63,645 nt of DNA from Sphingobacteriales bacterium (lineage in GTDB: Bacteria; Bacteroidota; Bacteroidia; Chitinophagales; JADIYW01): assembly GCA_947460245.1 (NCBI GenBank), contig CANHGL010000010.1, positions 1-63,645 on the forward strand, read 5' to 3'. The translations under genes were made by a program, and so were the position numbers. Position 1 is the stretch's first letter. Every line of letters starts with the position of its first letter. Shown piece after piece: positions 45,702-55,174 of the stretch. The notes beneath the pieces are model-generated. The model did no database searches. It was not told the DNA's origin and was given only the letters and a program-made list of their open reading frames with translations.

Positions 45702-47630
45702 CTATCTTTTGACCATAGACTCAAAAACATCTCTATGGATATCCACCGGATATTTCCTCTTCAAATCATTCAACCAATCTTTCTCCAGTTGCTGTTGGTA
45801 AGCAGCCACAACATAACCTCTACATTCAGACAACGCCCTAGGTTGCTCGGGAATAATGTTATAAACCTGATTAATAACATACTTCCCGTCAAGATTTAGT
45901 GGCTTTTCAACAAACTCCTTCAAAGGCTTAACATCTGTCTTTTCTTCAAGCTCCTGACTTTCTATCCTTTGCTTTACCACTCCAATACTTTTCATTTTTT
46001 GCTTAATCAAACCGTCCGCTACCTGATTATTTTCCAATAAAAATTTATACATAAGTACAGCCTGTTGTAAATCATTGACATAAACTTTTCTTTGAGTAGC
46101 TTTCTTATTGATATTAAAATCCGCTTTATGTAAATTGTAGTAGGAGAGCAAACCTATGGAATCTTCGGATGCTTTATTCCAAATATATTTTTCGGATAGC
46201 GTGAATATCATAATCCCATTCCTATACTCCTCCATAAGAGATTTATACTCTTTATTGTTTGATTTTATATACTCTTTATATGCATTCAGTACAAAATTTT
46301 GAGCTACGTTGTCAATCATTGCAGTATATTTGTCTTCACCAGGCTTTGTAAAAAAAGAATAATAAGTTTCTTGTATCCGTTTGCCAAAGTCATTCTCATT
46401 ATACTGCCTATCTCCAATCTGCATTAATGTAATAGGAAAAACGGTATCCCTATAGGCAAAAGCCGAATTCATAGTAAGCATATTTAATCTATCCTTAAAC
46501 GCAGTATAATTTTCTTTAAAATATTTTACGGATAGCTGATTGCTCAACTTAGCAATAAACTTATCCAATTCGTACTGGTACTGCGGGAGATTCTGTAATT
46601 TGGTTTTTATAACAGGTGCAGCTTCCTCAAAAGAGAGTGGCTTAGCGGTTTCTATACGCTTAACAATATACCAAGCTGAGGATGTTCTAAAAGGGGGTGC
46701 ATACTCTCCGTCCTTAAGCGCATAAACTGCATCTTCAAAAACCTTAGCATAAGTATTTATTCCAAACCAATCCAAAAGACCACTATTACCTTTGGTAGCT
46801 TCATCTTCACTGTATAATTGTACTGCCTTATCAAATGATAATCCACTTTTAAGTTTTGAATACACTAAACGAATGGTATCTTCTGCTAATTTCTTTCCTC
46901 GTTCTGAAGTATCTCCTACTGAAAAATATCTTTTCACAATTGCTGCTTTTAATCTAGGCCTTGCAGCACGTATTTCATTCAGATTTATAATATGATAGCC
47001 TATCTTTGTTTTTATCGGTTCTGAAATGTCACCTGGCTTCATGGAATAAACTATTTCTTCAATTTCAGGCAGGGATAACTGAAAACTATTTACCCAACCA
47101 ATTTTTCCTGCATTCAGATAAGTTTGTTTGTCTTCAGATAATTTCGCCGCTTCTTCAAAAGACATACCCGACTTTATTCTTTTAGATAGCTGATCTGCCT
47201 TCGAAAATGCCTGGACATAATCTACATTGGGACCTACCGCAAAAAAGATATGACTAATGTTTACATCCGTTCCGGAACGTTCATATTCCTTTCGGACTAA
47301 TTTATCTTGCACATCTTTTTCCACATAAGATTCCAGTAACTGTTTTTCATAAGATGCCAGCTCTTCTTTAAAACGATCATTTTGATCCAAACCCTGATCT
47401 ATCGCTTCTTTTACTTTTAGTCGGAAATTGATATAAAGATTAAGGTAATCTTCCAAAGACTTTCTACTATAATCCGCTTTATTATTAAAATTATTTTTAT
47501 TGTAGATATACTCAAACTCGTCTTTATGGACTTTTGTATCACCTAAGGTAAATAATACTTCCTGCTGAGCAGAAATACTGAAGGCCAATCCGAAAACAAT
47601 AAAAAAGAATACAGATATTTTTTTTCTCAT
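45702..47630 (-). CDS. Peptidyl-prolyl isomerase with tandem parvulin domains (PpiD/SurA-like)
   Basis: The 642-residue product starts with a signal peptide (MRKKISVFFFIVFGLAFSIS, then AQQ). Parvulin domain 1 is at about 120-225 (ISHIFFAVGP; GKIGWVNSFQLSLPEIEEIV; IGYHIINLNEIR) and domain 2 at about 230-340 (GNSGLLDWFGINTYAKVFED). The last 300 residues are helical and less conserved. It is longer than the SurA-like neighbour and probably a second chaperone for exported proteins. Its stop is 103 bp from the next start. Confidence 0.88.
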   Translation of the reverse strand: MRKKISVFFFIVFGLAFSISAQQEVLFTLGDTKVHKDEFEYIYNKNNFNNKADYSRKSLEDYLNLYINFRLKVKEAIDQGLDQNDRFKEELASYEKQLLESYVEKDVQDKLVRKEYERSGTDVNISHIFFAVGPNVDYVQAFSKADQLSKRIKSGMSFEEAAKLSEDKQTYLNAGKIGWVNSFQLSLPEIEEIVYSMKPGDISEPIKTKIGYHIINLNEIRAARPRLKAAIVKRYFSVGDTSERGKKLAEDTIRLVYSKLKSGLSFDKAVQLYSEDEATKGNSGLLDWFGINTYAKVFEDAVYALKDGEYAPPFRTSSAWYIVKRIETAKPLSFEEAAPVIKTKLQNLPQYQYELDKFIAKLSNQLSVKYFKENYTAFKDRLNMLTMNSAFAYRDTVFPITLMQIGDRQYNENDFGKRIQETYYSFFTKPGEDKYTAMIDNVAQNFVLNAYKEYIKSNNKEYKSLMEEYRNGIMIFTLSEKYIWNKASEDSIGLLSYYNLHKADFNINKKATQRKVYVNDLQQAVLMYKFLLENNQVADGLIKQKMKSIGVVKQRIESQELEEKTDVKPLKEFVEKPLNLDGKYVINQVYNIIPEQPRALSECRGYVVAAYQQQLEKDWLNDLKRKYPVDIHRDVFESMVKR

Positions 47631-47769
47631 TTATCAATGCTTTGACGTAAAAATATTGAATTTTAGTCTTCTTTTTACCAAAAAGCTTCTGTTATGCCGA
47701 ATATATTTAGTTATTTTTAACAACTATAAAGGACCTCATTTACAGAAGGTCTCCAAGCACCCCAAACAC

Positions 47770-49179
47770 ATGAGAAAAAAGAAAAAAAAAGACTATCCGA
47801 TACTAGAAAATATAGAGATTAGTGCTATTGCGGCTGAAGGCAAGGGGCTTGCCAGGGTTGAGAATTTTGTTGTATTTGTTGACAAAGCAATACCGGGAGA
47901 TATAATCAATGCCAAAATTATAAATAAGAAGAAAGATTATGCCATGGCAGAGATAAGCACATTGCTCCAGCCATCCTCAATGAGAACCGAATCATTTTGT
48001 CAGCATTTTGGTACTTGTGGCGGGTGCAAGTGGCAACATGTAAACTATAGTGCACAACTTGAATTTAAAGCTAAACTAGTAGATGAGGCATTTAGACGAA
48101 TTGGAAAGATAGAATTAAAAAATATATCTCCTATTCTGGGTTGCGAAGAGAGTACCCACTATAGAAATAAATTAGAATTTACATTTTCTAATAGAGTATG
48201 GCTAACCAGAGAGCAGATAGATACGGGAGAGCAATTTGACAGAAACGCCTTGGGTTTTCATGCAGCAGGTAGTTTCGCAAGTGTTCTGCATATTGAAAAA
48301 TGTTATCTACAAGATGATAGAACAAATAACATTAGAAATGCAGTTTACCAATACTCCATTAAAAACCAATTATCCTTCTATAATTTAAAAAATCATGAAG
48401 GTCTTTTAAGGAATCTTATTATTCGCAATAGCACGTTGGATGAATGGATGATTACAGTTTGTTTTGCTGAAGAGAAAACTGATCAAATAGATGGGATGAT
48501 GTCTTTTATCAAAACCGAATTCCCTTTTATTACTTCGCTAAATTATATTATCAATCAAAAAAAGAACGATACTATATACGACCAAGAAGTAATAAACTAC
48601 TATGGCAAAGAATATATTACAGAACAGCTTGGGGATATAGACTACAAAATAAGCACCAAGTCATTCTTTCAAACTAATAGTAAACAGGCAAAGAGATTAT
48701 ATGATATTGTCAAGAAGCTGGGAGGGTTTACTAAGCAAGAAGTAGTGTATGATTTATATTGTGGAACCGGAAGCATTGGCTTATACATCGCTAATGATTG
48801 TAAAAAAATCGTAGGCATTGAACAAATACAAGATGCCATAACTGATGCTAATTTTAATGCAACAATCAATGCTATTGACAACTGTACATTCCTTGCCGGT
48901 ACATGTGAGGATTTACTAAAAGAAGAATTTATATCTACACATGGAATGCCTGACACCGTTATACTTGACCCACCCAGAGCAGGGTTACATGAAAAAGTAG
49001 TTCAGGTGCTACTTCAAGCAGCTCCCAAAAAAATAATTTATGTAAGCTGCAACCCTACTACACAAGCTAGGGATGTGCAAATGCTATATGACAAATATGA
49101 GATTACTGAATGCTATCCGGTAGACATGTTCCCACATACCTTTCACATTGAAAATGTAGTTTTACTAACGTTAAAATGA
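47770..49179 (+). CDS. rlmD: 23S rRNA (uracil-5-)-methyltransferase, RlmD family
   Basis: From the ATG at 47770 the product is 469 residues. An N-terminal TRAM domain (about 8-65), an iron-sulfur Cys set (CQHFGTCGGCKWQH), an SAM-binding segment (VYDLYCGTGSIGLYIA), and the catalytic loop VSCNPTTQARD with its Cys nucleophile are present. DPPRAGLHEKV is the conserved family motif. The family methylates U747 or U1939 of 23S rRNA; the RlmD/RlmCD choice is not settled by eye. The frame is open upstream to 47656 but that extension is unlike the family. Confidence 0.92.
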   Translation: MRKKKKKDYPILENIEISAIAAEGKGLARVENFVVFVDKAIPGDIINAKIINKKKDYAMAEISTLLQPSSMRTESFCQHFGTCGGCKWQHVNYSAQLEFKAKLVDEAFRRIGKIELKNISPILGCEESTHYRNKLEFTFSNRVWLTREQIDTGEQFDRNALGFHAAGSFASVLHIEKCYLQDDRTNNIRNAVYQYSIKNQLSFYNLKNHEGLLRNLIIRNSTLDEWMITVCFAEEKTDQIDGMMSFIKTEFPFITSLNYIINQKKNDTIYDQEVINYYGKEYITEQLGDIDYKISTKSFFQTNSKQAKRLYDIVKKLGGFTKQEVVYDLYCGTGSIGLYIANDCKKIVGIEQIQDAITDANFNATINAIDNCTFLAGTCEDLLKEEFISTHGMPDTVILDPPRAGLHEKVVQVLLQAAPKKIIYVSCNPTTQARDVQMLYDKYEITECYPVDMFPHTFHIENVVLLTLK

Positions 49180-49195
49180 GCTATTTAACATAGCA

Positions 49196-51454
49196 TCATC
49201 TTACATCCAACATGACTTTAAGCTTTTTAAGCATAAGCTTATTCTTTTCTTCAGTAAAAGAAGTCCTTATATCTAGTTTCTCCAATTGAGTGAGGTGCCA
49301 ATTCATAGCTGCACGGTTTCGCTTCTTACTCTGATCGTAGTTAAAATTCAGCACACTAACATCCGTTACACTTGAATTCTCGAGATATGATAAACCAATA
49401 TCTGAATTATAATCCTGCAATAGCATGAGGTTGTTAAATATGCTTCCCAATGGAGAAAGCAGCTCACTGATATATGTCTCTTTTTCATTGGGGTCAAAAT
49501 CCCGCGTCTTACTATCTACCCGAATGGAAATAAATACTACTCCACCCGTATGTTCATCTATCCAATCTTTAAATACACTGTAGAATCGTGTAGAAACTGA
49601 AAAGCCGGAATTCTCTCTTAAACCAGCATCCAATACTTTTACTTCAGGAGTTGTAGGAAGATATACCGCAGGCATTATATATGGATAAGTAGAATTTATC
49701 CGAAGCACATCAACAAAATTGAGATGTTGTGAACCTTTGTTATTAAAAAAACGCTTATACTCTACAGCATCTGAAGATAAATTATCAAAATAACCTTTTG
49801 ATTTTTTGATATATGGCCTAACCAGATAAGAAATATCCTGTGGAGAGAAAAATAGAAATCGTTGGTCATTTATGATAGTACCACTTATAACCATCATTGG
49901 GATCTCAGCATTTTGTTCGGGGATAGCATAATCTGACATCAACTTACTCATCTCGAAATGTGTATTCTCGTTTAGCTGCTGATTAAATATGTATCCTCTG
50001 TCTTTCTTATACTTTAAGCCCATGTAGGTATAATCACGCCATGGAAAAAAAATATCATTGGTAGCGATAGAGGTACCTACACCGTTAAGTAAATCTTTAC
50101 CTGCATCTTCCAAATATTTGGGATCCAAACAGTTTGTCTTTTTTTTATTTTTTTGTTGAAAGTAAAGTTCTCTAAAATAAGCGGCACCAATCATTCCACC
50201 TGAAGCACCTGACATCAAGAAGGTATGATCAAAAAGCTTACTTCCGGTTTGCCGCTCCAATTCCTGTAAAACATAGAAAGTCCAATAAGTAGACTTTAGC
50301 CCACCGCCTGCAGTATTTATAAAAAACATTTTAGGCTTAGACTCTCCATATTTCTGATACATCTTGGAGTGCCATTTTGAAAGAATAGATTTTGTTTTAA
50401 GAATATCCGCTTCCACCATACTCGCATTAACAGCATTATTGACAGCTTCATTATTATATGGAATTTTATATCCTTTATAATCTAATCCATAAACTTTATG
50501 TTTATATACAACCCAGCCATACTGAGTTAGAAAATTCAATATAAGGATAAGCAATACCATTGCAACAACCTTCCAGCCCCTGAATATATAATTGAAAAAA
50601 GAGAGGAAAACAATCAGCACGGAAAATACAAGAAAGACAGATGCAGATGCAGGTAGTCTGTAATAAGGATTTTCAATAAGCTTACCCAATGCAATTAAAC
50701 AAGCAATAGCAAATAATTGAAATATAAAAGCACCTCTATGATGCAGAAATAAAGCCCGATATACCAGCTTTTTATCATAGAAGTCGGCAGTTCTGACTAA
50801 ACTTATATTAAATGGAAGGCGAATAAAACTCTCCACCCGCCATTGTGATTCTTTGTCTTCTAATGATACTAACTCAGACTGTATTGGTCTGAAAACCCCT
50901 AACCAATTAAATTTATCCAATATCCTCTGAATAAAGAGCTCTATACTTGGATGAAAGGCTGCAAAAAGAATACTTGAAATAATGATTACTAATAAATTGC
51001 CCAAAAGTAGGGCTGCTATATTTTGAATAATAATACTTACAGGCAATAAGCTTTCTGTGTGCTGAAAAAACACAATACTTATCACATAAACGCCAGTGAA
51101 AGAAAAAGGAAGTATTGTATTATTAAGACTAAACTGAACAAATGGATATGAGAATGCTGCTAAGAATTCAAATCGATAACTGTTTAAGATATAAAAAGAA
51201 ACATTCCAGGCCATTATAAAACCTCCCATGGCCAGACCAACCAATAAAAAGCTTAAGAAATTAACATGACCGAGATATTCAGGATCCAGAAATAACATAG
51301 GAATACCATAACTAACTCCAAATACCTCCAGAACAGAAGCAAATAAAATTACCCAAAAGAGCAAAAGAAAGGGATGCCTTTTTATATGCAGCAATAGCAG
51401 TTGCAAAGGCAAACTATATATAGCGTAACGAAAATATCTTAATATTCTCTCCAT
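49196..51454 (-). CDS. Patatin-like phospholipase fused to an N-terminal membrane domain
   Basis: The 752-residue protein has about seven to nine membrane helices in residues 1-315, then a cytoplasmic or periplasmic patatin-like domain. The lipase elements are oxyanion loop GGGLKS (383-388), nucleophile elbow GASGG with S418, and the dyad Asp in DAGLRENSG (D609). The catalytic domain is therefore complete. Patatin enzymes release fatty acids from glycerolipids. The membrane part is unlike known transporter folds by eye. Monocistronic and convergent with rlmD. Its function is unknown; a membrane-lipid remodelling or toxin-like role is speculative. Confidence 0.8.
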   Translation of the reverse strand: MERILRYFRYAIYSLPLQLLLLHIKRHPFLLLFWVILFASVLEVFGVSYGIPMLFLDPEYLGHVNFLSFLLVGLAMGGFIMAWNVSFYILNSYRFEFLAAFSYPFVQFSLNNTILPFSFTGVYVISIVFFQHTESLLPVSIIIQNIAALLLGNLLVIIISSILFAAFHPSIELFIQRILDKFNWLGVFRPIQSELVSLEDKESQWRVESFIRLPFNISLVRTADFYDKKLVYRALFLHHRGAFIFQLFAIACLIALGKLIENPYYRLPASASVFLVFSVLIVFLSFFNYIFRGWKVVAMVLLILILNFLTQYGWVVYKHKVYGLDYKGYKIPYNNEAVNNAVNASMVEADILKTKSILSKWHSKMYQKYGESKPKMFFINTAGGGLKSTYWTFYVLQELERQTGSKLFDHTFLMSGASGGMIGAAYFRELYFQQKNKKKTNCLDPKYLEDAGKDLLNGVGTSIATNDIFFPWRDYTYMGLKYKKDRGYIFNQQLNENTHFEMSKLMSDYAIPEQNAEIPMMVISGTIINDQRFLFFSPQDISYLVRPYIKKSKGYFDNLSSDAVEYKRFFNNKGSQHLNFVDVLRINSTYPYIMPAVYLPTTPEVKVLDAGLRENSGFSVSTRFYSVFKDWIDEHTGGVVFISIRVDSKTRDFDPNEKETYISELLSPLGSIFNNLMLLQDYNSDIGLSYLENSSVTDVSVLNFNYDQSKKRNRAAMNWHLTQLEKLDIRTSFTEEKNKLMLKKLKVMLDVR

Positions 51455-51537
51455 GAGGGTTTAAGTACAAAAACAATTTATTTAAAAATACACCAAAAAA
51501 AGTAAATCTGGAAGCAGCTCAACAATACAACATTTTA

Positions 51538-53025
51538 TCATTGTATTTCATAGGCACCAGCATCTGGCGGATTAGCCCTGGCAAATCCATCTATATCAAA
51601 AGAAAGCCCAGTAAACAAGCCAAAATTACTGGCTGGGGAATTTTGCAATGGCCTAAACTTATTGAGTAAAACATCTTCAAACTGCGGATCATCCACACTA
51701 CAAGAGATAAAGACAGGTGGCGTAAACAGAGATTTTGTTTTAAGAATACAATGATTAAACGATAAGTCTATTGGGTGTAAGCTAGTTGCCGCTTCCTCAG
51801 CTACAATCTCCTCATCCAAGGTTCCATATAAAATACAGTTAACAAATGTCGCCCTAGATGAATCTGACTGAAGAGCCGGTAAGGCAGCATCGTATTCGAA
51901 GAAATTATTCATGTAAAAAAGTGGATCCTTAGAATGCGAAATATATGTTCCTCCACGAGTATAAAAAGTACAGTTGGTAAATTGATAGTCGCCTCCATCA
52001 TATATACCCACTACATTTTTGCCACAACTGTATACCAATACATTCTCAGCTACTATCTTTCCCAAAAAACCAAATAAACCATAAAATGCATTATTGTAAA
52101 TCTTGGAATTTCGTATAGTGACAGTAGGAGCATTAGACAAACTCATCGCCTGAAGCTGTAAAATATTAACTGCGGGATTATCGGAGGTTTTAATATTTCC
52201 AACATTAATTCCATAAGAAGAATTGCGCATTTTCAGATACTCTATAGTGCCGGTACTATTTCTTAAAAAGAATACTCCAGCATATTGACCCGGAAAGTCA
52301 TCATAAGACCTATCAGCTATATCCTTATCTAAACGCACGCCACGGAATGTTACCATACTAGCCGTATCTGCTCCTTTTACCTTCAAATCGCCCTCCACAA
52401 TAATAGCTGCACCTCCTCCAAAGTAAACATTACAACCGGAATTAATAGTCAAGGAAGCTCCTTGTTTAATTTGAATATAATTAAGAATTACATAGGGAAG
52501 ATCATTATTCCAAACAGTATTTGTTTCTATGGAATCCGCATTAAAAAAGTGAGCATTTTGCCCATATGCCTGAAGGATAACTTTCTGTTGAATTCCATTC
52601 GTACTAAACTGAATGGAATCCAAAATAATGAAAGGCAAATTCCGGCTATTGGGATCTACAGTAACCTCTACGAATACATAGATACTATCTTTCGCAGGAA
52701 TCTCAATATCTTCAAATAAAACGCCACTATCTCCATCTACATTTATGCGATAAGCAGAAGACACCCCACCTCCCAATTGTATTTTGGAGACACGAAGGAT
52801 TTGCTTACTCGTGTTTCTTATAGTAAAGAACTTTGTCGTAGAACCAAGCGAAGTAAACAAAGTATCAAAGGTAAGTGTATCATTAGAAAAAGTAAGCTGA
52901 CCACCAGAGGAGAAGCTATCTTTCTTACACGACTGAAGAGGTGCTAAAAAAATAAAAATCAGTACTCCAAGAATAATTACATTCAGGAAGGTAAAAAGAC
53001 TTTTTTTCACAGGCTCAGCAAACAT
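51538..53025 (-). CDS. Lipoprotein with predicted right-handed beta-helix
   Basis: From the ATG at 53025 the product is 495 residues. An N-terminal hydrophobic segment (ILGVLIFIFLAPLQSC) ends in a lipobox, with Cys as the lipidated residue. Residues about 45-155 form an Ig-like domain with alternating strands (DTLFTSLGSTTKFFTIRN). The rest shows the short, Asn- and Gly-rich repeats of a parallel beta-helix (GTIEYLKMRNSSYGINVGN; TVTIRNSKIYNNAFYGLFG), ending in DAGAYEIQ, a common end of such Bacteroidota proteins. Probably surface exposed; ligand unknown. Its -7 box is 3 nt before the ATG. Confidence 0.8.
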   Translation of the reverse strand: MFAEPVKKSLFTFLNVIILGVLIFIFLAPLQSCKKDSFSSGGQLTFSNDTLTFDTLFTSLGSTTKFFTIRNTSKQILRVSKIQLGGGVSSAYRINVDGDSGVLFEDIEIPAKDSIYVFVEVTVDPNSRNLPFIILDSIQFSTNGIQQKVILQAYGQNAHFFNADSIETNTVWNNDLPYVILNYIQIKQGASLTINSGCNVYFGGGAAIIVEGDLKVKGADTASMVTFRGVRLDKDIADRSYDDFPGQYAGVFFLRNSTGTIEYLKMRNSSYGINVGNIKTSDNPAVNILQLQAMSLSNAPTVTIRNSKIYNNAFYGLFGFLGKIVAENVLVYSCGKNVVGIYDGGDYQFTNCTFYTRGGTYISHSKDPLFYMNNFFEYDAALPALQSDSSRATFVNCILYGTLDEEIVAEEAATSLHPIDLSFNHCILKTKSLFTPPVFISCSVDDPQFEDVLLNKFRPLQNSPASNFGLFTGLSFDIDGFARANPPDAGAYEIQ

Positions 53026-53028
53026 ATC

Positions 53029-53062
53029 CAAATATACTTTTTTCTTTTTACTTAGTCCACAA
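53029..53062 (-). promoter_or_regulatory. Promoter abutting the beta-helix lipoprotein start
   Basis: Minus strand: TTG (53060-53062, inside the end of comF), 23 nt, TATATTTG (53029-53036), then GAT and the ATG. The gap from -7 box to start is 3 nt. Confidence 0.55.
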
Positions 53063-53753
53063 AAGCCATAGTAGCAATACTAACCTTACAACCGTTTGCC
53101 GTTTTGAAAATCTGAGCACAAGCGTCCAAAGTGGCTCCAGTGGTTAAAACATCATCTATTAAAAGAACATGTTTCTTATTTACCTTTTCTTGATCCTTCA
53201 ACTTGAAGGTATCACTAACATTTTCCCATCGTTCAAGTCGGGATTTTCTTGTTTGAGAAGATGTATTAATCTCTCTCACTAAATTATCGTTTTGCAGATC
53301 AATTTTTAATACCTCATTGATTCCGAGAGCAATTAAATAACTTTGGTTATACCCTCTGATATTTTGCTTTTGGGGATGTAATGGAATAGGTATAATAGTT
53401 GTAACACCTCTAAAATATGGGCTATTCTGTAATCGCTGCCCCATTAACCGACCCATATAAAGAGCCAGTTCCTTTTGCTCATTATACTTTATGTTATGTA
53501 GTAGTCGCTGAACCTTCTCTCCTTTCGAAAAGAAAAGCAGAGCGGAAGCAAAATCTATATCTGCTCTACCGAAAAAAACCTGCTCTACCGGATTTTCTTT
53601 TAATAACTCAAATTCCGTAAAAGGTAATTCTAGTTTGCAATGCAAACAAAGATGCTCCTCACTCTTCACTAAGGAACAATCACAAGCACCGCAAATTTTT
53701 GGAAAAAACAGACGATAAAAATCAGTAGTATATTCTTTAAGAACAGAAAGCAT
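53052..53753 (-). CDS. comF: ComF family phosphoribosyltransferase-like protein
   Basis: The 233-residue product has the N-terminal zinc-finger Cys set (CGACDCSLVKSEEHLCLHC) and a C-terminal phosphoribosyltransferase domain with the PRPP loop VLLIDDVLTTGATLDAC. ComF proteins take part in natural transformation, in DNA uptake or handling with PriA/ComM, although they occur in many bacteria not known to be competent. The gene follows radA by 11 bp and should be in the same transcript. Confidence 0.92.
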   Translation of the reverse strand: MLSVLKEYTTDFYRLFFPKICGACDCSLVKSEEHLCLHCKLELPFTEFELLKENPVEQVFFGRADIDFASALLFFSKGEKVQRLLHNIKYNEQKELALYMGRLMGQRLQNSPYFRGVTTIIPIPLHPQKQNIRGYNQSYLIALGINEVLKIDLQNDNLVREINTSSQTRKSRLERWENVSDTFKLKDQEKVNKKHVLLIDDVLTTGATLDACAQIFKTANGCKVSIATMAFVD

Positions 53754-53764
53754 ATTTATTCTTT

Positions 53765-55111
53765 CTAAAATAATCTCTTATAAAACTCTGCTACAGTATT
53801 TTGTAAACTAATCTCAGCCGCATCACTTTTTACTTTCTGATTGTATTTGGATATAAATATCTTTTCATACCCAAGCTTACCTGCTTCGGCAACACGCTGC
53901 TCTACCTTGTTAACTGCACGTATCTCTCCACTGAGACCAACCTCTCCAGAGAAACAGAATTTATTATTAATGGCTACATCGTCATAGGAAGAAAGTAATG
54001 CTGCAACTACCGCCAAATCTACGGCAGGATCCTCGACCCTCAAGCCACCAGCTATATTCAGGAAAACATCCTTTGCACCAAACCTAAATCCACAGCGCTT
54101 GTCTAATACCGCTAATAGCATGTTTAATCTGCGCAAATCATAACCCGTAGCACTACGCTGAGGAGTACCATACACTGCCGGACTGACTAGCGCCTGCACT
54201 TCTACCAACAAAGCACGCATCCCTTCCATCATTACTGCGACAGCGACACCACTGACCATTTCGTCTCGTTGGGTTATTAATAATTCCGATGGATTGGTAA
54301 CAGCCCGCATACCATCACCGCGCATATCATAAATTCCCAACTCTGCAGAAGAACCGAATCTGTTTTTTATGGTTCGGAGTATCCTGTAATTGTAATTTCT
54401 GTCCCCTTCAAACTGTAGAACAGTATCAACAATATGCTCTAATACTTTAGGTCCTGCTATTGTTCCTTCTTTTGTAATATGTCCTACTATAAATACAGGT
54501 AGATTGTTGCGCTTTGCATATTGCTGGATAATATGAGTAGTTTCACGAATCTGGGAAACACTGCCTGCCGCAGACTCTATAATAGAAGTCTCTAAAGTCT
54601 GTATGGAATCAATTACCAATACGTGAGGTTGAATTTGCTCGATCTGTTGAAGTATTGACTCTACTGAGGTTTCATTATAAACATATATCTCACTGTTATT
54701 CTTCTTAATCCTATCGGCACGCATTTTTATCTGCTGTTCACTTTCCTCTCCAGATACATATAATGTCTTTAGACCCTTAGTTTGAAGAACCAGCTGCAAA
54801 AGCAGAGTAGACTTACCGATTCCCGGTTCCCCTCCTATTAAAACAATAGAACCCTGAACTATTCCACCACCTAAAACACGATTAAGTTCTGGGTCTGCAG
54901 TGATTATTCTATCTCTGTTTTCGGAGGAGATAGCATCCAGTATCTGTGGCTTGGTACGCTGAGCATTTACCAGTCCGGCAACCTTGGGCTTTGGCTCTAC
55001 CAGCTCCTCCACAAAACTATTCCATGTGCCACAGTTACCGCATTTACCCATCCATTTTGGCGAGGAGGTGCCACAGGATTGACATATATATATAGTTTTG
55101 GTTTTCGACAT
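53765..55111 (-). CDS. radA: DNA repair protein RadA (branch-migration helicase)
   Basis: The 448-residue product has an N-terminal zinc finger (CQSCGTSSPKWMGKCGNCG), a RecA-like ATPase with Walker A GGEPGIGKSTLLLQ, the RadA motif KNRFGSSAELG, and a C-terminal Lon-like domain. RadA extends D-loops in recombination and in transformation. A near -7 box TATCTTTA lies 5 nt before the ATG. First gene of the radA-comF pair. Confidence 0.96.
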   Translation of the reverse strand: MSKTKTIYICQSCGTSSPKWMGKCGNCGTWNSFVEELVEPKPKVAGLVNAQRTKPQILDAISSENRDRIITADPELNRVLGGGIVQGSIVLIGGEPGIGKSTLLLQLVLQTKGLKTLYVSGEESEQQIKMRADRIKKNNSEIYVYNETSVESILQQIEQIQPHVLVIDSIQTLETSIIESAAGSVSQIRETTHIIQQYAKRNNLPVFIVGHITKEGTIAGPKVLEHIVDTVLQFEGDRNYNYRILRTIKNRFGSSAELGIYDMRGDGMRAVTNPSELLITQRDEMVSGVAVAVMMEGMRALLVEVQALVSPAVYGTPQRSATGYDLRRLNMLLAVLDKRCGFRFGAKDVFLNIAGGLRVEDPAVDLAVVAALLSSYDDVAINNKFCFSGEVGLSGEIRAVNKVEQRVAEAGKLGYEKIFISKYNQKVKSDAAEISLQNTVAEFYKRLF

Positions 55112-55174
55112 TTGTGTAAAGATAGGATGGAAATTGGGAAATAGAAAACGGATATTTGCTATAATCTATTTGCT

